Below, in pieces: positions 6,892 to 13,925 of a DNA stretch of 16,661 nt (its first letter is position 1; every line of letters starts with the position of its first letter). The position numbers and the translations under genes are program-made. The notes under the pieces are model-generated. The model was not told the DNA's origin. It saw only the letters and a list, made by a program, of their open reading frames with translations, and searched no databases. This DNA is from Nitrospirota bacterium (GTDB taxonomy: Bacteria; Nitrospirota_A; Leptospirillia; Leptospirillales; Leptospirillaceae): NCBI GenBank assembly GCA_027335985.1, contig DAHWGX010000006.1, forward strand, positions 1 to 16,661, written 5' to 3'.

Positions 6892-7329
6892 ATGCAAAAC
6901 GAGATTTCAATCAATCTGATCCCGGACATCGACATTTTTTCCATCGTTCCCCTATTGAGGATTCTGAACCCTGCGATTCCGGAAGGAATCCTACGGGACC
7001 GGCTCTCGGAAATGGTGTCCCAGGGGTACCGATGCGCCGGGGCGTACTCCGGGGATCGACTCGTCGGCATTTGCGGGATGTGGATTCTCACCAAGTACTA
7101 CGTGGGACGGCATCTTGAGCCGGACAACGTGGTCGTGCTGGAAGATTGCCGTTCGATGGGAGTGGGGCGGCGGCTCCTGGCCTTTGTGCATGAATATGCG
7201 CGATCTCAGGGCTGCATCGCGAGCGAACTGAACTGCTATCTTAAAAACGGGAAGGCCCAGAAATTCTGGGAAAGGGAGGGCTACCGGAAGATCGCCTTCC
7301 ACTATCAGAAAGTCCTCCCCCCCGAATAG
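6892..7329 (+). CDS. GNAT-family N-acetyltransferase
   Basis: A 145-residue Gcn5-related acetyltransferase. The ATG at 6892 is preferred over the GTG three bases earlier because AGGAGAGG lies directly ahead. The acetyl-CoA-binding motif A is 'VVLEDCRSMGVGRRLLAFV', with the pyrophosphate loop R-S-M-G-V-G. The C-terminal motif B region is 'NGKAQKFWEREGYRKIAFHY', typical of small-molecule or N-terminal acetyltransferases. The acceptor substrate cannot be deduced. About 255 bp of DNA without a gene precede it, so it probably has its own promoter, which I could not place. Confidence 0.85.
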   Translation: MQNEISINLIPDIDIFSIVPLLRILNPAIPEGILRDRLSEMVSQGYRCAGAYSGDRLVGICGMWILTKYYVGRHLEPDNVVVLEDCRSMGVGRRLLAFVHEYARSQGCIASELNCYLKNGKAQKFWEREGYRKIAFHYQKVLPPE

Positions 7330-7416
7330 GCGGACAGTTTTTTCGATACCGCTTCGGATCCGGCTGGGATGGCAGAGACAAGCCCGACATAACCCACAGA
7401 ACATGGAGAAAACATC

Positions 7417-7749
7417 TTGATCAACGTCAGCATTCTCTACCCCTTCAAGGAAGGTGGTCGTTTCGACCTGGACTATTACCTGAAGACCCACATGCCTTTG
7501 TCCGTCGAAAAACTCCGTCCGGCCCTCAAGGGCGTATCGATCGAGCAGGGTCTCGTCACCGCGGGAACTGACGGGCCTCCGGCCTTCATCGTCATATGCC
7601 AGCTCAGATTCGATTCCGTCGAGGCCTTTTTTGATGCTTTCTCACCCCATGCCGACCTGCTCCAGGGAGATATCAAAAACTACACCGACATCGATCCGCT
7701 CATCCAGTTCAGCGAGGTCAAATTGCTGGAATCTTTGCAGAAGACATAG
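7417..7749 (+). CDS. EthD-family small dimeric ferredoxin-fold protein
   Basis: A complete 110-residue protein beginning at a TTG at 7417, with GGAGAA about ten bases upstream. The family start is clear: 'MINVSILYPFKEGGRFDLDY' followed by 'YLKTHMPL', then a mid-region 'DSVEAFFDAFSPHADLLQGD'. EthD-like proteins are alpha/beta-barrel dimers first noted beside an ether-degrading P450; their biochemical role is mostly unknown. No P450 or ferredoxin is nearby, so degradation of ethers is not implied. The next gene starts 53 bp downstream. Confidence 0.82.
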   Translation: MINVSILYPFKEGGRFDLDYYLKTHMPLSVEKLRPALKGVSIEQGLVTAGTDGPPAFIVICQLRFDSVEAFFDAFSPHADLLQGDIKNYTDIDPLIQFSEVKLLESLQKT

Positions 7750-7802
7750 GTTGTTAAGAATTGAAGATTTCAGAAGTCCCGAAACGACCGAGGAGCGATT
7801 TC

Positions 7803-8531
7803 ATGAATGCGATGCGAAAAAACAGATCACTGGGAGAGCTGCTCTCGGCCCTTCATCGCGAGAGCGACGAAGAGGTGCTGGGCAGGGCGAGGTCTCTTTT
7901 TCGTGGCGACGACGAGGCGTTTTCCAAAATCGTCAAAGAGTATGGGCTCCTTTCTCCCGAAGAGAAGGGGAAACTTCTGAGAACCCACGGAATCTCCATT
8001 CAGGATCCTTCTTTTTCCCTATGCGTCTCCCCGGGAACGGGAGAGTTTCTCTTCAATCTCGTTCTTTCCTCGAGACCCGAAAGGATCCTCGAACTGGGAA
8101 GTTCCAACGGCGTTTCCACGCTCTACCTCGCCGAGGCGCTCCGTCTAATGGGCCAAGGGAAAGTCGTTGCCACCGAATCCGAGGAGAAAAAATGCCGGAG
8201 AATTCTGCAAAATGCTTCCGCGGTAGGTCTTTCGGATTTCATCGAACTGAGGAAGGGAGATGTCTTCGCAACGGTCGACGAGCTTTCCGGTCCGTTCGAT
8301 CTCGTTTTCATCGACATATGGGCCGCCGGATATCTCGGTATTTTCAGGAAAGTCGAACCGCTCCTTACGTCCGGATCGATCATCGTGGCCGACAACATGT
8401 ACACGGCCTTCGAAGAGGTCTATCCGTTCAAGGAGTATCTGGACGAAAGGACCGACATCGTCAACACGACGCTCGATTTTGAATCCGGGGTCGAGTTCGG
8501 GGTCGTTCTTGGCCGTGGGGAGATGACATGA
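7803..8531 (+). CDS. Class I SAM-dependent O-methyltransferase-like protein
   Basis: A 242-residue methyltransferase from the ATG at 7803, which has GAGGAGCG upstream; a TTG at 7761 would add 14 residues. The AdoMet motif I is 'RILELGSSNGVSTLYLAEAL' at about 94-113. Acidic motif II is 'VVATESEEKK', and 'FDLVFIDIWAAGYLG' then 'GSIIVADNMY' supply the later motifs, with the Asp typical of caffeoyl-CoA-type and Methyltransf_24 proteins. An extra N-terminal helical region of about 80 residues resembles that of bacterial O-methyltransferases. The acceptor is unknown. Its stop overlaps the start of the next gene (ATGA), so the two are translationally coupled. Confidence 0.83.
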   Translation: MNAMRKNRSLGELLSALHRESDEEVLGRARSLFRGDDEAFSKIVKEYGLLSPEEKGKLLRTHGISIQDPSFSLCVSPGTGEFLFNLVLSSRPERILELGSSNGVSTLYLAEALRLMGQGKVVATESEEKKCRRILQNASAVGLSDFIELRKGDVFATVDELSGPFDLVFIDIWAAGYLGIFRKVEPLLTSGSIIVADNMYTAFEEVYPFKEYLDERTDIVNTTLDFESGVEFGVVLGRGEMT

Positions 8532-9595
8532 AACCCGCAATCAAGGAGGGCGGGGCGGCCATACTCATATTCTCGGTTTCCTTTTTTCTTCTCCTTGCCC
8601 AACTCCCTTTGTATGCGGACAGCTTGCAGGACATTTCCGAAACATCGGTTGTTTCAACGCTTTCGACAACAAAAGGCGTTTTTTCGGCCTCCCCGTATTC
8701 CTCCGAAAAGATGAGCCATGTCGAAATATTTCGATTCGAATACAGAAGTTCAGGTTTGACCGAAACGGCCTATCTTGCGATGCCCCCCGGAAAGGGGGAA
8801 CGATGGCCGGTCGTGATCTTCCTCCCCGGGGACGGGGGAATTAATGGACGGGTTCTCACGTATGTCTCCCGACTTGCCTCGAAAGGTCCCTTCAATGTTC
8901 TTGCGGTCCAGTACCGCGGTCTCGACGGAAGCGAAGGAAGGGACGAATACGGAGGCCGGGATGTTGACGACGTCCTGCATCTGATCTCGATTGCAAGGAG
9001 GTTGTCCTTTGCCGGAAGGCGGATCGGTCTGCTCGGATTTTCCCGCGGAGGAATGATGGCCTACCTTGCCTTGAAGAAAGGAGCTGCAGTAGAAGTCGCC
9101 GCCGTCGTCAGCGCTCCGACCGACTTGACCGAAACCTACGACCATCTGTCCGGACTCAGGGGATTCTTCATCAGACGCCATATTCGCACGGCGATCGGAG
9201 GAAGCCCGAGGGACGTGCCTGATCGCTACAAAGACCGTTCGGCTCGTTTCTGGCCCGAAAGGATTCATGTCCCCACCCTCATCCTCCAAGGGGATCGCGA
9301 TCTCCTGATTCCTCCAGCCCAGGTCCGGCAGTTCGGAAAAATACTTCTGGCCTCATGCAGTCGATGTCAGATGGTTTTCTTCAAGAATGGCGATCATATG
9401 CTTCATCGTTTCCCTGATGACCGTGACCGGAAGATTGTGGCATGGTTCCGCGCCGGGCTAAGGGTGCCAGAAAGGAATCAAGACCTGGGACTCGGAACCC
9501 CCGGAGGGATTTCGGCCAGGAGATCGATCTCTTTGACTGAGACGCCATCATCTCCCCTCTCTCCGATCCCTGCCGGGACAAGGGAAACACCATGA
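8528..9595 (+). CDS. Exported alpha/beta hydrolase (dienelactone hydrolase/S9-like)
   Basis: A 355-residue protein with a clear N-terminal export signal: positive start, hydrophobic core at about 10-28, then 'LYA-D' as a likely cleavage site near 30-31. The hydrolase triad is visible as Ser172 in 'LLGFSRGGMMAYL', Asp258 in 'LILQGDRDLLIPP' and His290 in 'NGDHMLHRFP'. The oxyanion region is 'FLPGDGGING' near 98-107. It should act in the periplasm or at the envelope on an ester or peptide bond; the substrate is unknown. The tail beyond about 315 is poorly conserved in character. Its ATG overlaps the methyltransferase stop, and its TGA overlaps the next ATG, so it is the middle gene of a tight three-gene operon. 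Confidence 0.85.
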   Translation: MKPAIKEGGAAILIFSVSFFLLLAQLPLYADSLQDISETSVVSTLSTTKGVFSASPYSSEKMSHVEIFRFEYRSSGLTETAYLAMPPGKGERWPVVIFLPGDGGINGRVLTYVSRLASKGPFNVLAVQYRGLDGSEGRDEYGGRDVDDVLHLISIARRLSFAGRRIGLLGFSRGGMMAYLALKKGAAVEVAAVVSAPTDLTETYDHLSGLRGFFIRRHIRTAIGGSPRDVPDRYKDRSARFWPERIHVPTLILQGDRDLLIPPAQVRQFGKILLASCSRCQMVFFKNGDHMLHRFPDDRDRKIVAWFRAGLRVPERNQDLGLGTPGGISARRSISLTETPSSPLSPIPAGTRETP

Positions 9596-10107
9596 CAGAA
9601 TTGATGATCCGACCCTTGGGCCTTCACCCCGAGGCCATTCCGGTCGTCGCCGGGTGGCTTTTCGACGAGTGGGGCCATCGACGACCTGGATCGACATTGA
9701 ATGAGGCGACAAGCCTTCTTTCCGAAAGAGCGAATATGAAGAGTCTTCCGATCGCCGGGGTCGCGATCTCGTCCTCAGGGATCCCGTTGGCGACGGCCAG
9801 ACTGGTGGAAAGGGAAGAAGACAACGATGAATTCGGGCCCTGGGTCGCAAGTGTCTATACGGTTCCTCCGGCCCGGAGAACGGGGTTGGCAACCCAGCTC
9901 GTACGCCATGTCGAAAAGGAGACATTCCTGATTGGATATGAGCGCATTCTGCCGGCCACATCCAATACGAAGCTTTATGAAGATCTTGGGTGGCACCCGA
10001 CTGACCGCACGAAATACGGGGAATCCGTGATGGAGAAAAAGATCCGACCGTCTTGTGAGATGAAAACCCTAAGAGGATGTCGCAGAACCTCAATTAACGT
10101 GAAGTGA
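9592..10107 (+). CDS. GNAT-family N-acetyltransferase
   Basis: A 171-residue acetyltransferase whose ATG overlaps the hydrolase stop (ATGA). The acetyl-CoA motif is 'WVASVYTVPPARRTGLATQL' with the loop R-R-T-G-L-A, followed by 'LYEDLGWHPTDRTKYG' in the C-terminal half. The N-terminal 'VVAGWLFDEWGHRRPGS' matches the subfamily that begins with a V-A-x-W-x-x-x-E-W-type segment. The last 20 residues are basic and look like an added tail. It is the third gene of the methyltransferase-hydrolase operon. A short inverted repeat immediately after its stop may mark the operon end. Confidence 0.85.
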   Translation: MTELMIRPLGLHPEAIPVVAGWLFDEWGHRRPGSTLNEATSLLSERANMKSLPIAGVAISSSGIPLATARLVEREEDNDEFGPWVASVYTVPPARRTGLATQLVRHVEKETFLIGYERILPATSNTKLYEDLGWHPTDRTKYGESVMEKKIRPSCEMKTLRGCRRTSINVK

Positions 10108-10124
10108 TCCACAGATCCTGTGGA
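10108..10124. terminator. Hairpin just after the GNAT stop codon (no U tract)
   Basis: Arms TCCACAG (10108-10114) and CTGTGGA (10118-10124) pair perfectly around ATC, beginning at the base after the stop codon. An A run rather than a T run follows on the plus strand, so it is not a standard rho-independent terminator. It may slow decay or weaken read-through. Confidence 0.3.
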
Positions 10125-10187
10125 AAATCCAACAAACGATTTGCCATGATTTATTGATTCAGACCAAAATCGTTCTTTCGAGGAGCC

Positions 10188-10346
10188 ATGAAGACGGACC
10201 TTTCCCGTCACTCTCCAAATCTCTCTCTTTCGATCCGACCCCGGACGATGAGGTCAGGCTGTCTTTTCGAGCGCCTTCCGGTGAGTACGGTTTATTCCCG
10301 TTTTTTGGCGCAAACTCCGTCGGACCCTGCGATAGGTGAACCATGA
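10188..10346 (+). CDS. Possible 52-residue small protein coupled to the AraC gene
   Basis: An ATG at 10188 has AGGAG five bases upstream and opens a 52-codon frame whose TGA (10344-10346) overlaps the ATG of the AraC-type gene. The product is basic at the start and serine/proline-rich and has no recognisable domain. A ribosome site plus a 4-bp coupling overlap are the arguments for it. Against it, another frame across the same DNA (ending at 10339) has slightly more protein-like composition. It may be a translational leader for the regulator rather than a functional protein. Confidence 0.35.
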   Translation: MKTDLSRHSPNLSLSIRPRTMRSGCLFERLPVSTVYSRFLAQTPSDPAIGEP

Positions 10347-11158
10347 TATCGGTCGGACTCCTGCCCCAATCCGAAGACCTCGCTCATGAAAAAGCTCATG
10401 TCTTCGAAAAACGTGCCGAGGAAGCCATCCGCACCATGCGGCGCTTCCTTCGGAAGCCTCCGTCCATCCCCGAATTGGCCGAAGAGGCCCGGATCACTCC
10501 ATGGCACTTCATCCGCCAGTTTCGCCGGACGGTGGGGATCCCCCCGGGAGAGTACCTGGCCGCCCTCCGTATCGAGTTCGCCAAGATTCTTCTCCTGAAA
10601 ACTCCTGAAAAAGTCACGAATATCTGCTTTGACCTGGGCTTCAGCAGTCTGGGCAGCTTCACCAGCCGTTTCACGTCCCTTGTCGGCGTGTCCCCCGTCG
10701 CCTTCAGGAGACTGGTCGACGGCTTTACGCCGAAAGATCTCAAAAACCGGATCGACCGCCAGGAAAAGTGGCGCAAATACCCGGGTCTTCGGGGAATGGT
10801 CCGGGCTACATCTTCATTCTCCGGCCCCGTCTTTGTGGGACTCTTCCCCAAATCGATCCCGGAGCGGTATCCCGTGGCCGGCACCCTTCTGATGGGTCCG
10901 GGTGCCTTCCATATTCCCGGTGGCGCTCCCGAAGGGTTTCTCATGGCTGCCGGCATCGCCTCCTTACACGACCCGACCTCCTACCTGATTCCCAGCGACA
11001 ATCTTCTGGTCGGAGTTCTCCCCCTCACCCAGGTGTCCAGTCCGGGTCGCCTCGAAATCCCCCTTCGCCCTCCGGGTCCGCTCGACCCGCCGATTCTCGT
11101 AGCCCTTCTGGCCTGTCTCGACAGGCCGTGTCCGATTCTGTCGGCGAGAGCAAGATAA
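10343..11158 (+). CDS. AraC-family transcriptional regulator with C-terminal effector-like domain
   Basis: A 271-residue regulator with the AraC DNA-binding domain at the N-terminus rather than the usual C-terminus. Two helix-turn-helices are visible at about 40-62 ('PPSIPELAEEARITPWHFIR') and 92-113 ('TNICFDLGFSSLGSFTSRF'). They are followed by 'SLVGVSPVAFRRL'. After a linker, residues about 155-265 form a beta-rich domain ('VFVGLFPKSIPERYPVAGTL') seen in a known group of such regulators and probably senses a small ligand. It lies directly upstream of a VOC gene, DUF4188 and SRPBCC genes on the same strand, and so is a candidate regulator of them. The start is supported by overlap with a short upstream frame, although no strong ribosome site stands before it. 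Confidence 0.85.
   Translation: MISVGLLPQSEDLAHEKAHVFEKRAEEAIRTMRRFLRKPPSIPELAEEARITPWHFIRQFRRTVGIPPGEYLAALRIEFAKILLLKTPEKVTNICFDLGFSSLGSFTSRFTSLVGVSPVAFRRLVDGFTPKDLKNRIDRQEKWRKYPGLRGMVRATSSFSGPVFVGLFPKSIPERYPVAGTLLMGPGAFHIPGGAPEGFLMAAGIASLHDPTSYLIPSDNLLVGVLPLTQVSSPGRLEIPLRPPGPLDPPILVALLACLDRPCPILSARAR
11110..11127. repeat. 18-bp inverted repeat near the end of the AraC gene
   Basis: GGCCTGTC-TC-GACAGGCC is a perfect inverted repeat with 8-bp arms inside the last codons of the gene. In RNA the 2-nt centre would force a slightly smaller stem. It could be a regulator site or an RNA hairpin ahead of the following VOC gene; nothing else supports either. Confidence 0.35.
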
Positions 11159-11190
11159 GAGAAGCGGATTCTTCTCCGGATCTATAAACT

Positions 11191-11202
11191 GGAATCGATT
11201 CC
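11191..11202. promoter_or_regulatory. 12-bp palindrome upstream of the VOC pseudogene
   Basis: GGAATCGATTCC is perfectly self-complementary and lies midway in the short gap between the AraC stop and the VOC start, just after a TATAAA at 11183-11188. It could be an operator for the downstream genes. No second copy was noticed in the window, so the support is position and symmetry only. Confidence 0.25.
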
Positions 11203-11248
11203 GTGGGAAACGGACAATCCGTTCACAACCGACAAGATGGAGGACTCC

Positions 11249-11624
11249 ATGAAAAATCCGATCAACTGGTTTGAGGTTTACGTCCAAGACATGAACCGGG
11301 CCAAGTCGTTCTACGAATCTGTGTTTGAAACGAGCCTCACGAAGCTGGAAACTCCAATACCGGGAATGGAGTACTGGAAGTTCCCTTGGGTGGAAAACGG
11401 TTCCGGGGCCACCGGCGCTCTCGTCAAAATGGAAGGAGTTCCTTCCGGCGGAAACAGTACATAGGTGTATTTTACCTGCGAGGATTGCGCCGTTCAGGCT
11501 AAAATGGCGGTCTCTCACGGGGGGGGAATTTTTCAAGGAAAAGTTTTCTATCGGACAATACGGGTTCATTGCGTTGGTGTTCGATACGGAAGGAAACATG
11601 ATTGGATTGCATTCGATGAAATGA
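11249..11624 (+). pseudogene. VOC-fold protein with a nonsense codon and a G-tract frameshift
   Basis: GGAGG at 11239-11243 points to the ATG at 11249, giving the family start 'MKNPINWFEVYVQDMNRAKS'. The frame meets a TAG at 11462-11464, just before 'VYFTCEDCAVQAK', which is plainly the continuation of the same protein. Then, in a run of eight G (11519-11526), the sense moves to another frame: 'EFFKEKFSIGQYGFIALVF' followed by 'DTEGNMIGLHSMK' and a stop at 11622-11624. Deleting one G repairs the shift. Repaired, the protein would be 124 residues, normal for this VOC subfamily. It follows the AraC regulator and was probably its target. Confidence 0.82.
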
Positions 11625-11709
11625 TTGAATTTCCGGTCGCGCATCATCGATATGCCCTGGGTCAAGGTCCGGGGCGATTTTCGACCATGAAAGCTTAAGG
11701 AAAATCGCC

Positions 11710-11778
11710 ATGACAAGCATTGAAGGCAAGCTCAGTCCCCACCTGTGGTTCGGACTGATCCCGGTCATTTATAGGTAG
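11710..11778 (+). pseudogene. Short remnant resembling the start of a PhnB/VOC protein
   Basis: AAGGA lies nine bases ahead of an ATG that opens 22 codons ending in TAG. Residues 7-14, 'KLSPHLWF', match the characteristic beginning of PhnB-like 3-demethylubiquinone methyltransferase/VOC proteins, but the rest of that domain does not follow. It looks like the stump of a deleted second VOC gene. The next 147 bp up to the DUF4188 gene are AT-richer and hold no gene. Confidence 0.4.
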
Positions 11779-11925
11779 GATCCTTTCTTGCCCCATGCGA
11801 TTCCCGGAAGAATCAACGATCTATTACTTATTTCCTTTCAACTGCTTGTCTTCATTGTCATGTGAGATTCCTCATGTTCCTGTTCGGCATCTGAGGAAGA
11901 AAGATCCCTTAAGGAGGAATCGGGA

Positions 11926-12429
11926 ATGACTATGGCCCGCCGTACCGTCGACCTAACAAAATTTCAAGATCTGATTGTTATTTATCTTGGAATGCGCGTC
12001 AACAGCATCTCCGGCATCAAAACAGTGATCGGTATCGGACCAAAGATATCGCGGTCCGTTGCGGCGTGCCCGGAAGGACTTTTATTGCACGAACCGCTTC
12101 TGTTTTCACTCTTTCCACTTCACATCGGCATGCGGCAGTATTGGAGAGACTTTGAATCCCTTGAGGCCTGGGCCCGTTCGGACCCTCATCGGGCATGGTG
12201 GAATCAATTCTTTCGAGATACGGGAGGAACTGGCATCTGGCATGAAACATACTTCATGCGGGGAGGGATGGAAGCCCTCTATGGCAACATGGTGGAAGAA
12301 ACGGGATTTCTTCGTTTTGCACCTGTCGCGGCGGCCAAAGGGCCAATGTTTTCAGCACGGGGCCGGTTGCATCATCTGAGAGAGCCCACAAAACCAGAGC
12401 TCACATCTGAGGAAGAATTTGAAAAGTGA
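11926..12429 (+). CDS. DUF4188-family protein (monooxygenase-like)
   Basis: A complete 167-residue protein. AAGGAGG at 11911-11917 places the start at the ATG 11926 rather than the ATG six bases later. The family core is easily recognised: 'VDLTKFQDLIVIYLGMRVNS', 'MRQYWRDFESLEAWARSDPH', 'WWNQFFRDTGGTGIWHETYF' and 'MRGGMEALYGNM'. The domain has a dimeric ferredoxin-like (antibiotic-monooxygenase-like) character, but its activity is not established. No signal peptide is evident. It lies between the AraC-VOC pair and an SRPBCC gene 40 bp downstream, with which it may be co-transcribed. Confidence 0.85.
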   Translation: MTMARRTVDLTKFQDLIVIYLGMRVNSISGIKTVIGIGPKISRSVAACPEGLLLHEPLLFSLFPLHIGMRQYWRDFESLEAWARSDPHRAWWNQFFRDTGGTGIWHETYFMRGGMEALYGNMVEETGFLRFAPVAAAKGPMFSARGRLHHLREPTKPELTSEEEFEK

Positions 12430-12469
12430 CGGTTTCAAAAAATGATTCCTCGAATTACAAGGAAAAACG

Positions 12470-12913
12470 ATGGCTTATCACCAAATTCATACGGAAATCG
12501 AGATCTTGGCCACTCCGGAGCGGGTCTGGTCGGTCCTTTTGGATTTTCCGAACTATCCACACTGGAATCCGTTCATCAGTGAAATAACCGGTCATGTCAA
12601 GAAAGAAGGATCTCTCCGGGTCACGATGGCGCTTCCGGGGAAAAACGCCATGACTTTTCGCCCGACGGTGCTGGAGGTCGATGAGGAAAGAGAGCTCCGC
12701 TGGCGTGGACGTCTGATCATTCCGGGACTGTTTGATGGGGAGCACTATTTCCGTATCGAACCCGTGGGTTCAGCGCGAACTGTGTTGACCCATGGAGAAT
12801 ATTTTAGCGGGATCCTTGCGGGAACGGTCTTGTCCCGGACTCGGGATCCAATTCGTGAGGCTTTTGTAGCCATGAATCGGGCTTTGAAAGAACGGGTCGA
12901 AAAGACCATTTGA
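12470..12913 (+). CDS. SRPBCC (START-like) ligand-binding domain protein
   Basis: A complete 147-residue single-domain protein of the SRPBCC superfamily. The start ATG has AAGGAAA close upstream. The fold is seen in 'HTEIEILATPERVWSVLLDF', then 'YPHWNPFI', a run of beta strands ('SLRVTMALPG', 'ELRWRGRLIIPGLFDGEHYF'), and the long C-terminal helix 'DPIREAFVAMNRALKERVEK'. Such proteins bind hydrophobic ligands in a deep pocket and act as polyketide cyclases, transporters or stress proteins; the ligand here is unknown. It sits 40 bp after the DUF4188 gene. Its downstream flank is unusual, with about 295 bp lacking a clear gene. Confidence 0.85.
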   Translation: MAYHQIHTEIEILATPERVWSVLLDFPNYPHWNPFISEITGHVKKEGSLRVTMALPGKNAMTFRPTVLEVDEERELRWRGRLIIPGLFDGEHYFRIEPVGSARTVLTHGEYFSGILAGTVLSRTRDPIREAFVAMNRALKERVEKTI

Positions 12914-13208
12914 CGTGAATGTGTCAAGGTGACCTCATTTCTATGGGCCGACTGGGTTTAAAGCTGAACTCCGGCTCTCTTGACCCGCGGGAGAGCAGGG
13001 TCACAACGCAAGCGAAACCCGACCAAATGGCAATGCAGCGGCCCGACGTCGGCCCGTGACCAAGGACGGAGGGCGTGTAGTCCATGAGGACAATCCGGTT
13101 GGATTTGCAAACACAGTGAAGGTGTTCCTGCATGGTCTTTTCTTAAAGATTCGGTCGCTGAGAAACTGGGAACTCCAAACAATTTTCCCTTTTTTGGAAG
13201 GAGACTGT
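12914..13208. other. Region with possible remnant sequence, no clear gene
   Basis: A 38-codon frame (12943-13059) starts soon after the SRPBCC stop and reads like a broken protein end ('SLDPRESRVTTQAKPDQMA'); I cannot name its family. A hairpin with arms GCTCTC and GAGAGC occurs near 12975-12997, and CCGACGTCGG, a 10-bp palindrome, lies at 13043-13052. The frame of the next gene is open from 13056, but this upstream part does not look like that family. The stretch may be a scar of an inserted or deleted element. Confidence 0.35.
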
Positions 13209-13886
13209 GTGGCTTTCACCCTGAACGAGATCGTTCCCTGGGGCCGCTCCTATGAGGAATACCGGGAGATGTTCGCTCTTTCGGAAGGCAATCTCTCGGA
13301 ACGGATCCTGGGGTGCGCCGATGGTCCGGCGAGCTTTAACGCCACACTCTCGGCCCGAGGGGGAACGGTCGTGTCCATCGATCCCCTCTACCGGTTCTCT
13401 GGAGAAGAGATTCGGAGACGGATCGATCAGGTCTTCGACACCGTGCTTTCCGAAACCCGGAAGAATGCCCACGAATTCGTGTGGAGGAATATCCTCTCCG
13501 TCGACCACCTCGGGCAGACCCGCCGGAAGGCCATGGATACCTTCCTGGAAGATTATCCCCGGGGTCTCGATGAAGGACGGTATTGCGACATGTCCCTGCC
13601 CGAGCTCCCTTTCCGGACCGGCGAATTCGGGCTCGCACTCTGCTCCCATTACCTTTTTCTCTACAGTCCCCACCTCTCCCTCGACTTCCATCTCCGGTCG
13701 ATCCGGGAGCTTCGCCGGGTGGCCCGGGAGGTCAGAGTCTTCCCTCTTCTGGAGTTGGGAGCCCTTTCATCCCGCCATCTTGAGCCCATCATGGAGCATC
13801 TGGCCCAGGAGGGCTACCGCCTCGCGATCGAATCGGTCCCCTACGAGTTCCAGCGGGGAGGAAACCGCATGATGCGCATCCAGTGA
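13209..13886 (+). CDS. SAM-dependent methyltransferase-like protein
   Basis: A 225-residue protein. The frame is open further upstream to 13056, but AAGGAG five bases before the GTG at 13209 and the family-like start 'VAFTLNEIVPWGRSYEEY' fix the start there. Residues 31-60 form a Rossmann-type AdoMet motif ('ERILGCADGPASFNA', then 'GGTVVSIDPLYRFS'). Later segments 'LPELPFRTGEFGLALCSHYL', 'SIRELRRVAREVRVFPLLEL' and the end 'VPYEFQRGGNRMMRIQ' are characteristic of this widespread uncharacterised family. The substrate is unknown. The MBL-fold pseudogene begins 39 bp downstream, probably in the same transcript. Confidence 0.85.
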   Translation: MAFTLNEIVPWGRSYEEYREMFALSEGNLSERILGCADGPASFNATLSARGGTVVSIDPLYRFSGEEIRRRIDQVFDTVLSETRKNAHEFVWRNILSVDHLGQTRRKAMDTFLEDYPRGLDEGRYCDMSLPELPFRTGEFGLALCSHYLFLYSPHLSLDFHLRSIRELRRVAREVRVFPLLELGALSSRHLEPIMEHLAQEGYRLAIESVPYEFQRGGNRMMRIQ

Positions 13887-13925
13887 CGAAAGAGAAAGCT
13901 CGATAACCACCGGGAGGATCAATCC

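Noticed and set aside
6892..7329. LuxI-type synthase for the LuxR receptor
   Set aside because: The protein shows an ordinary GNAT acetyl-CoA motif and lacks the conserved Arg/Phe/Trp pattern of the LuxI N-terminus.
13056..13208. Extended N-terminus of the methyltransferase-like gene
   Set aside because: A good ribosome site stands just before the GTG at 13209 and the family start matches there; the upstream residues have no family character.
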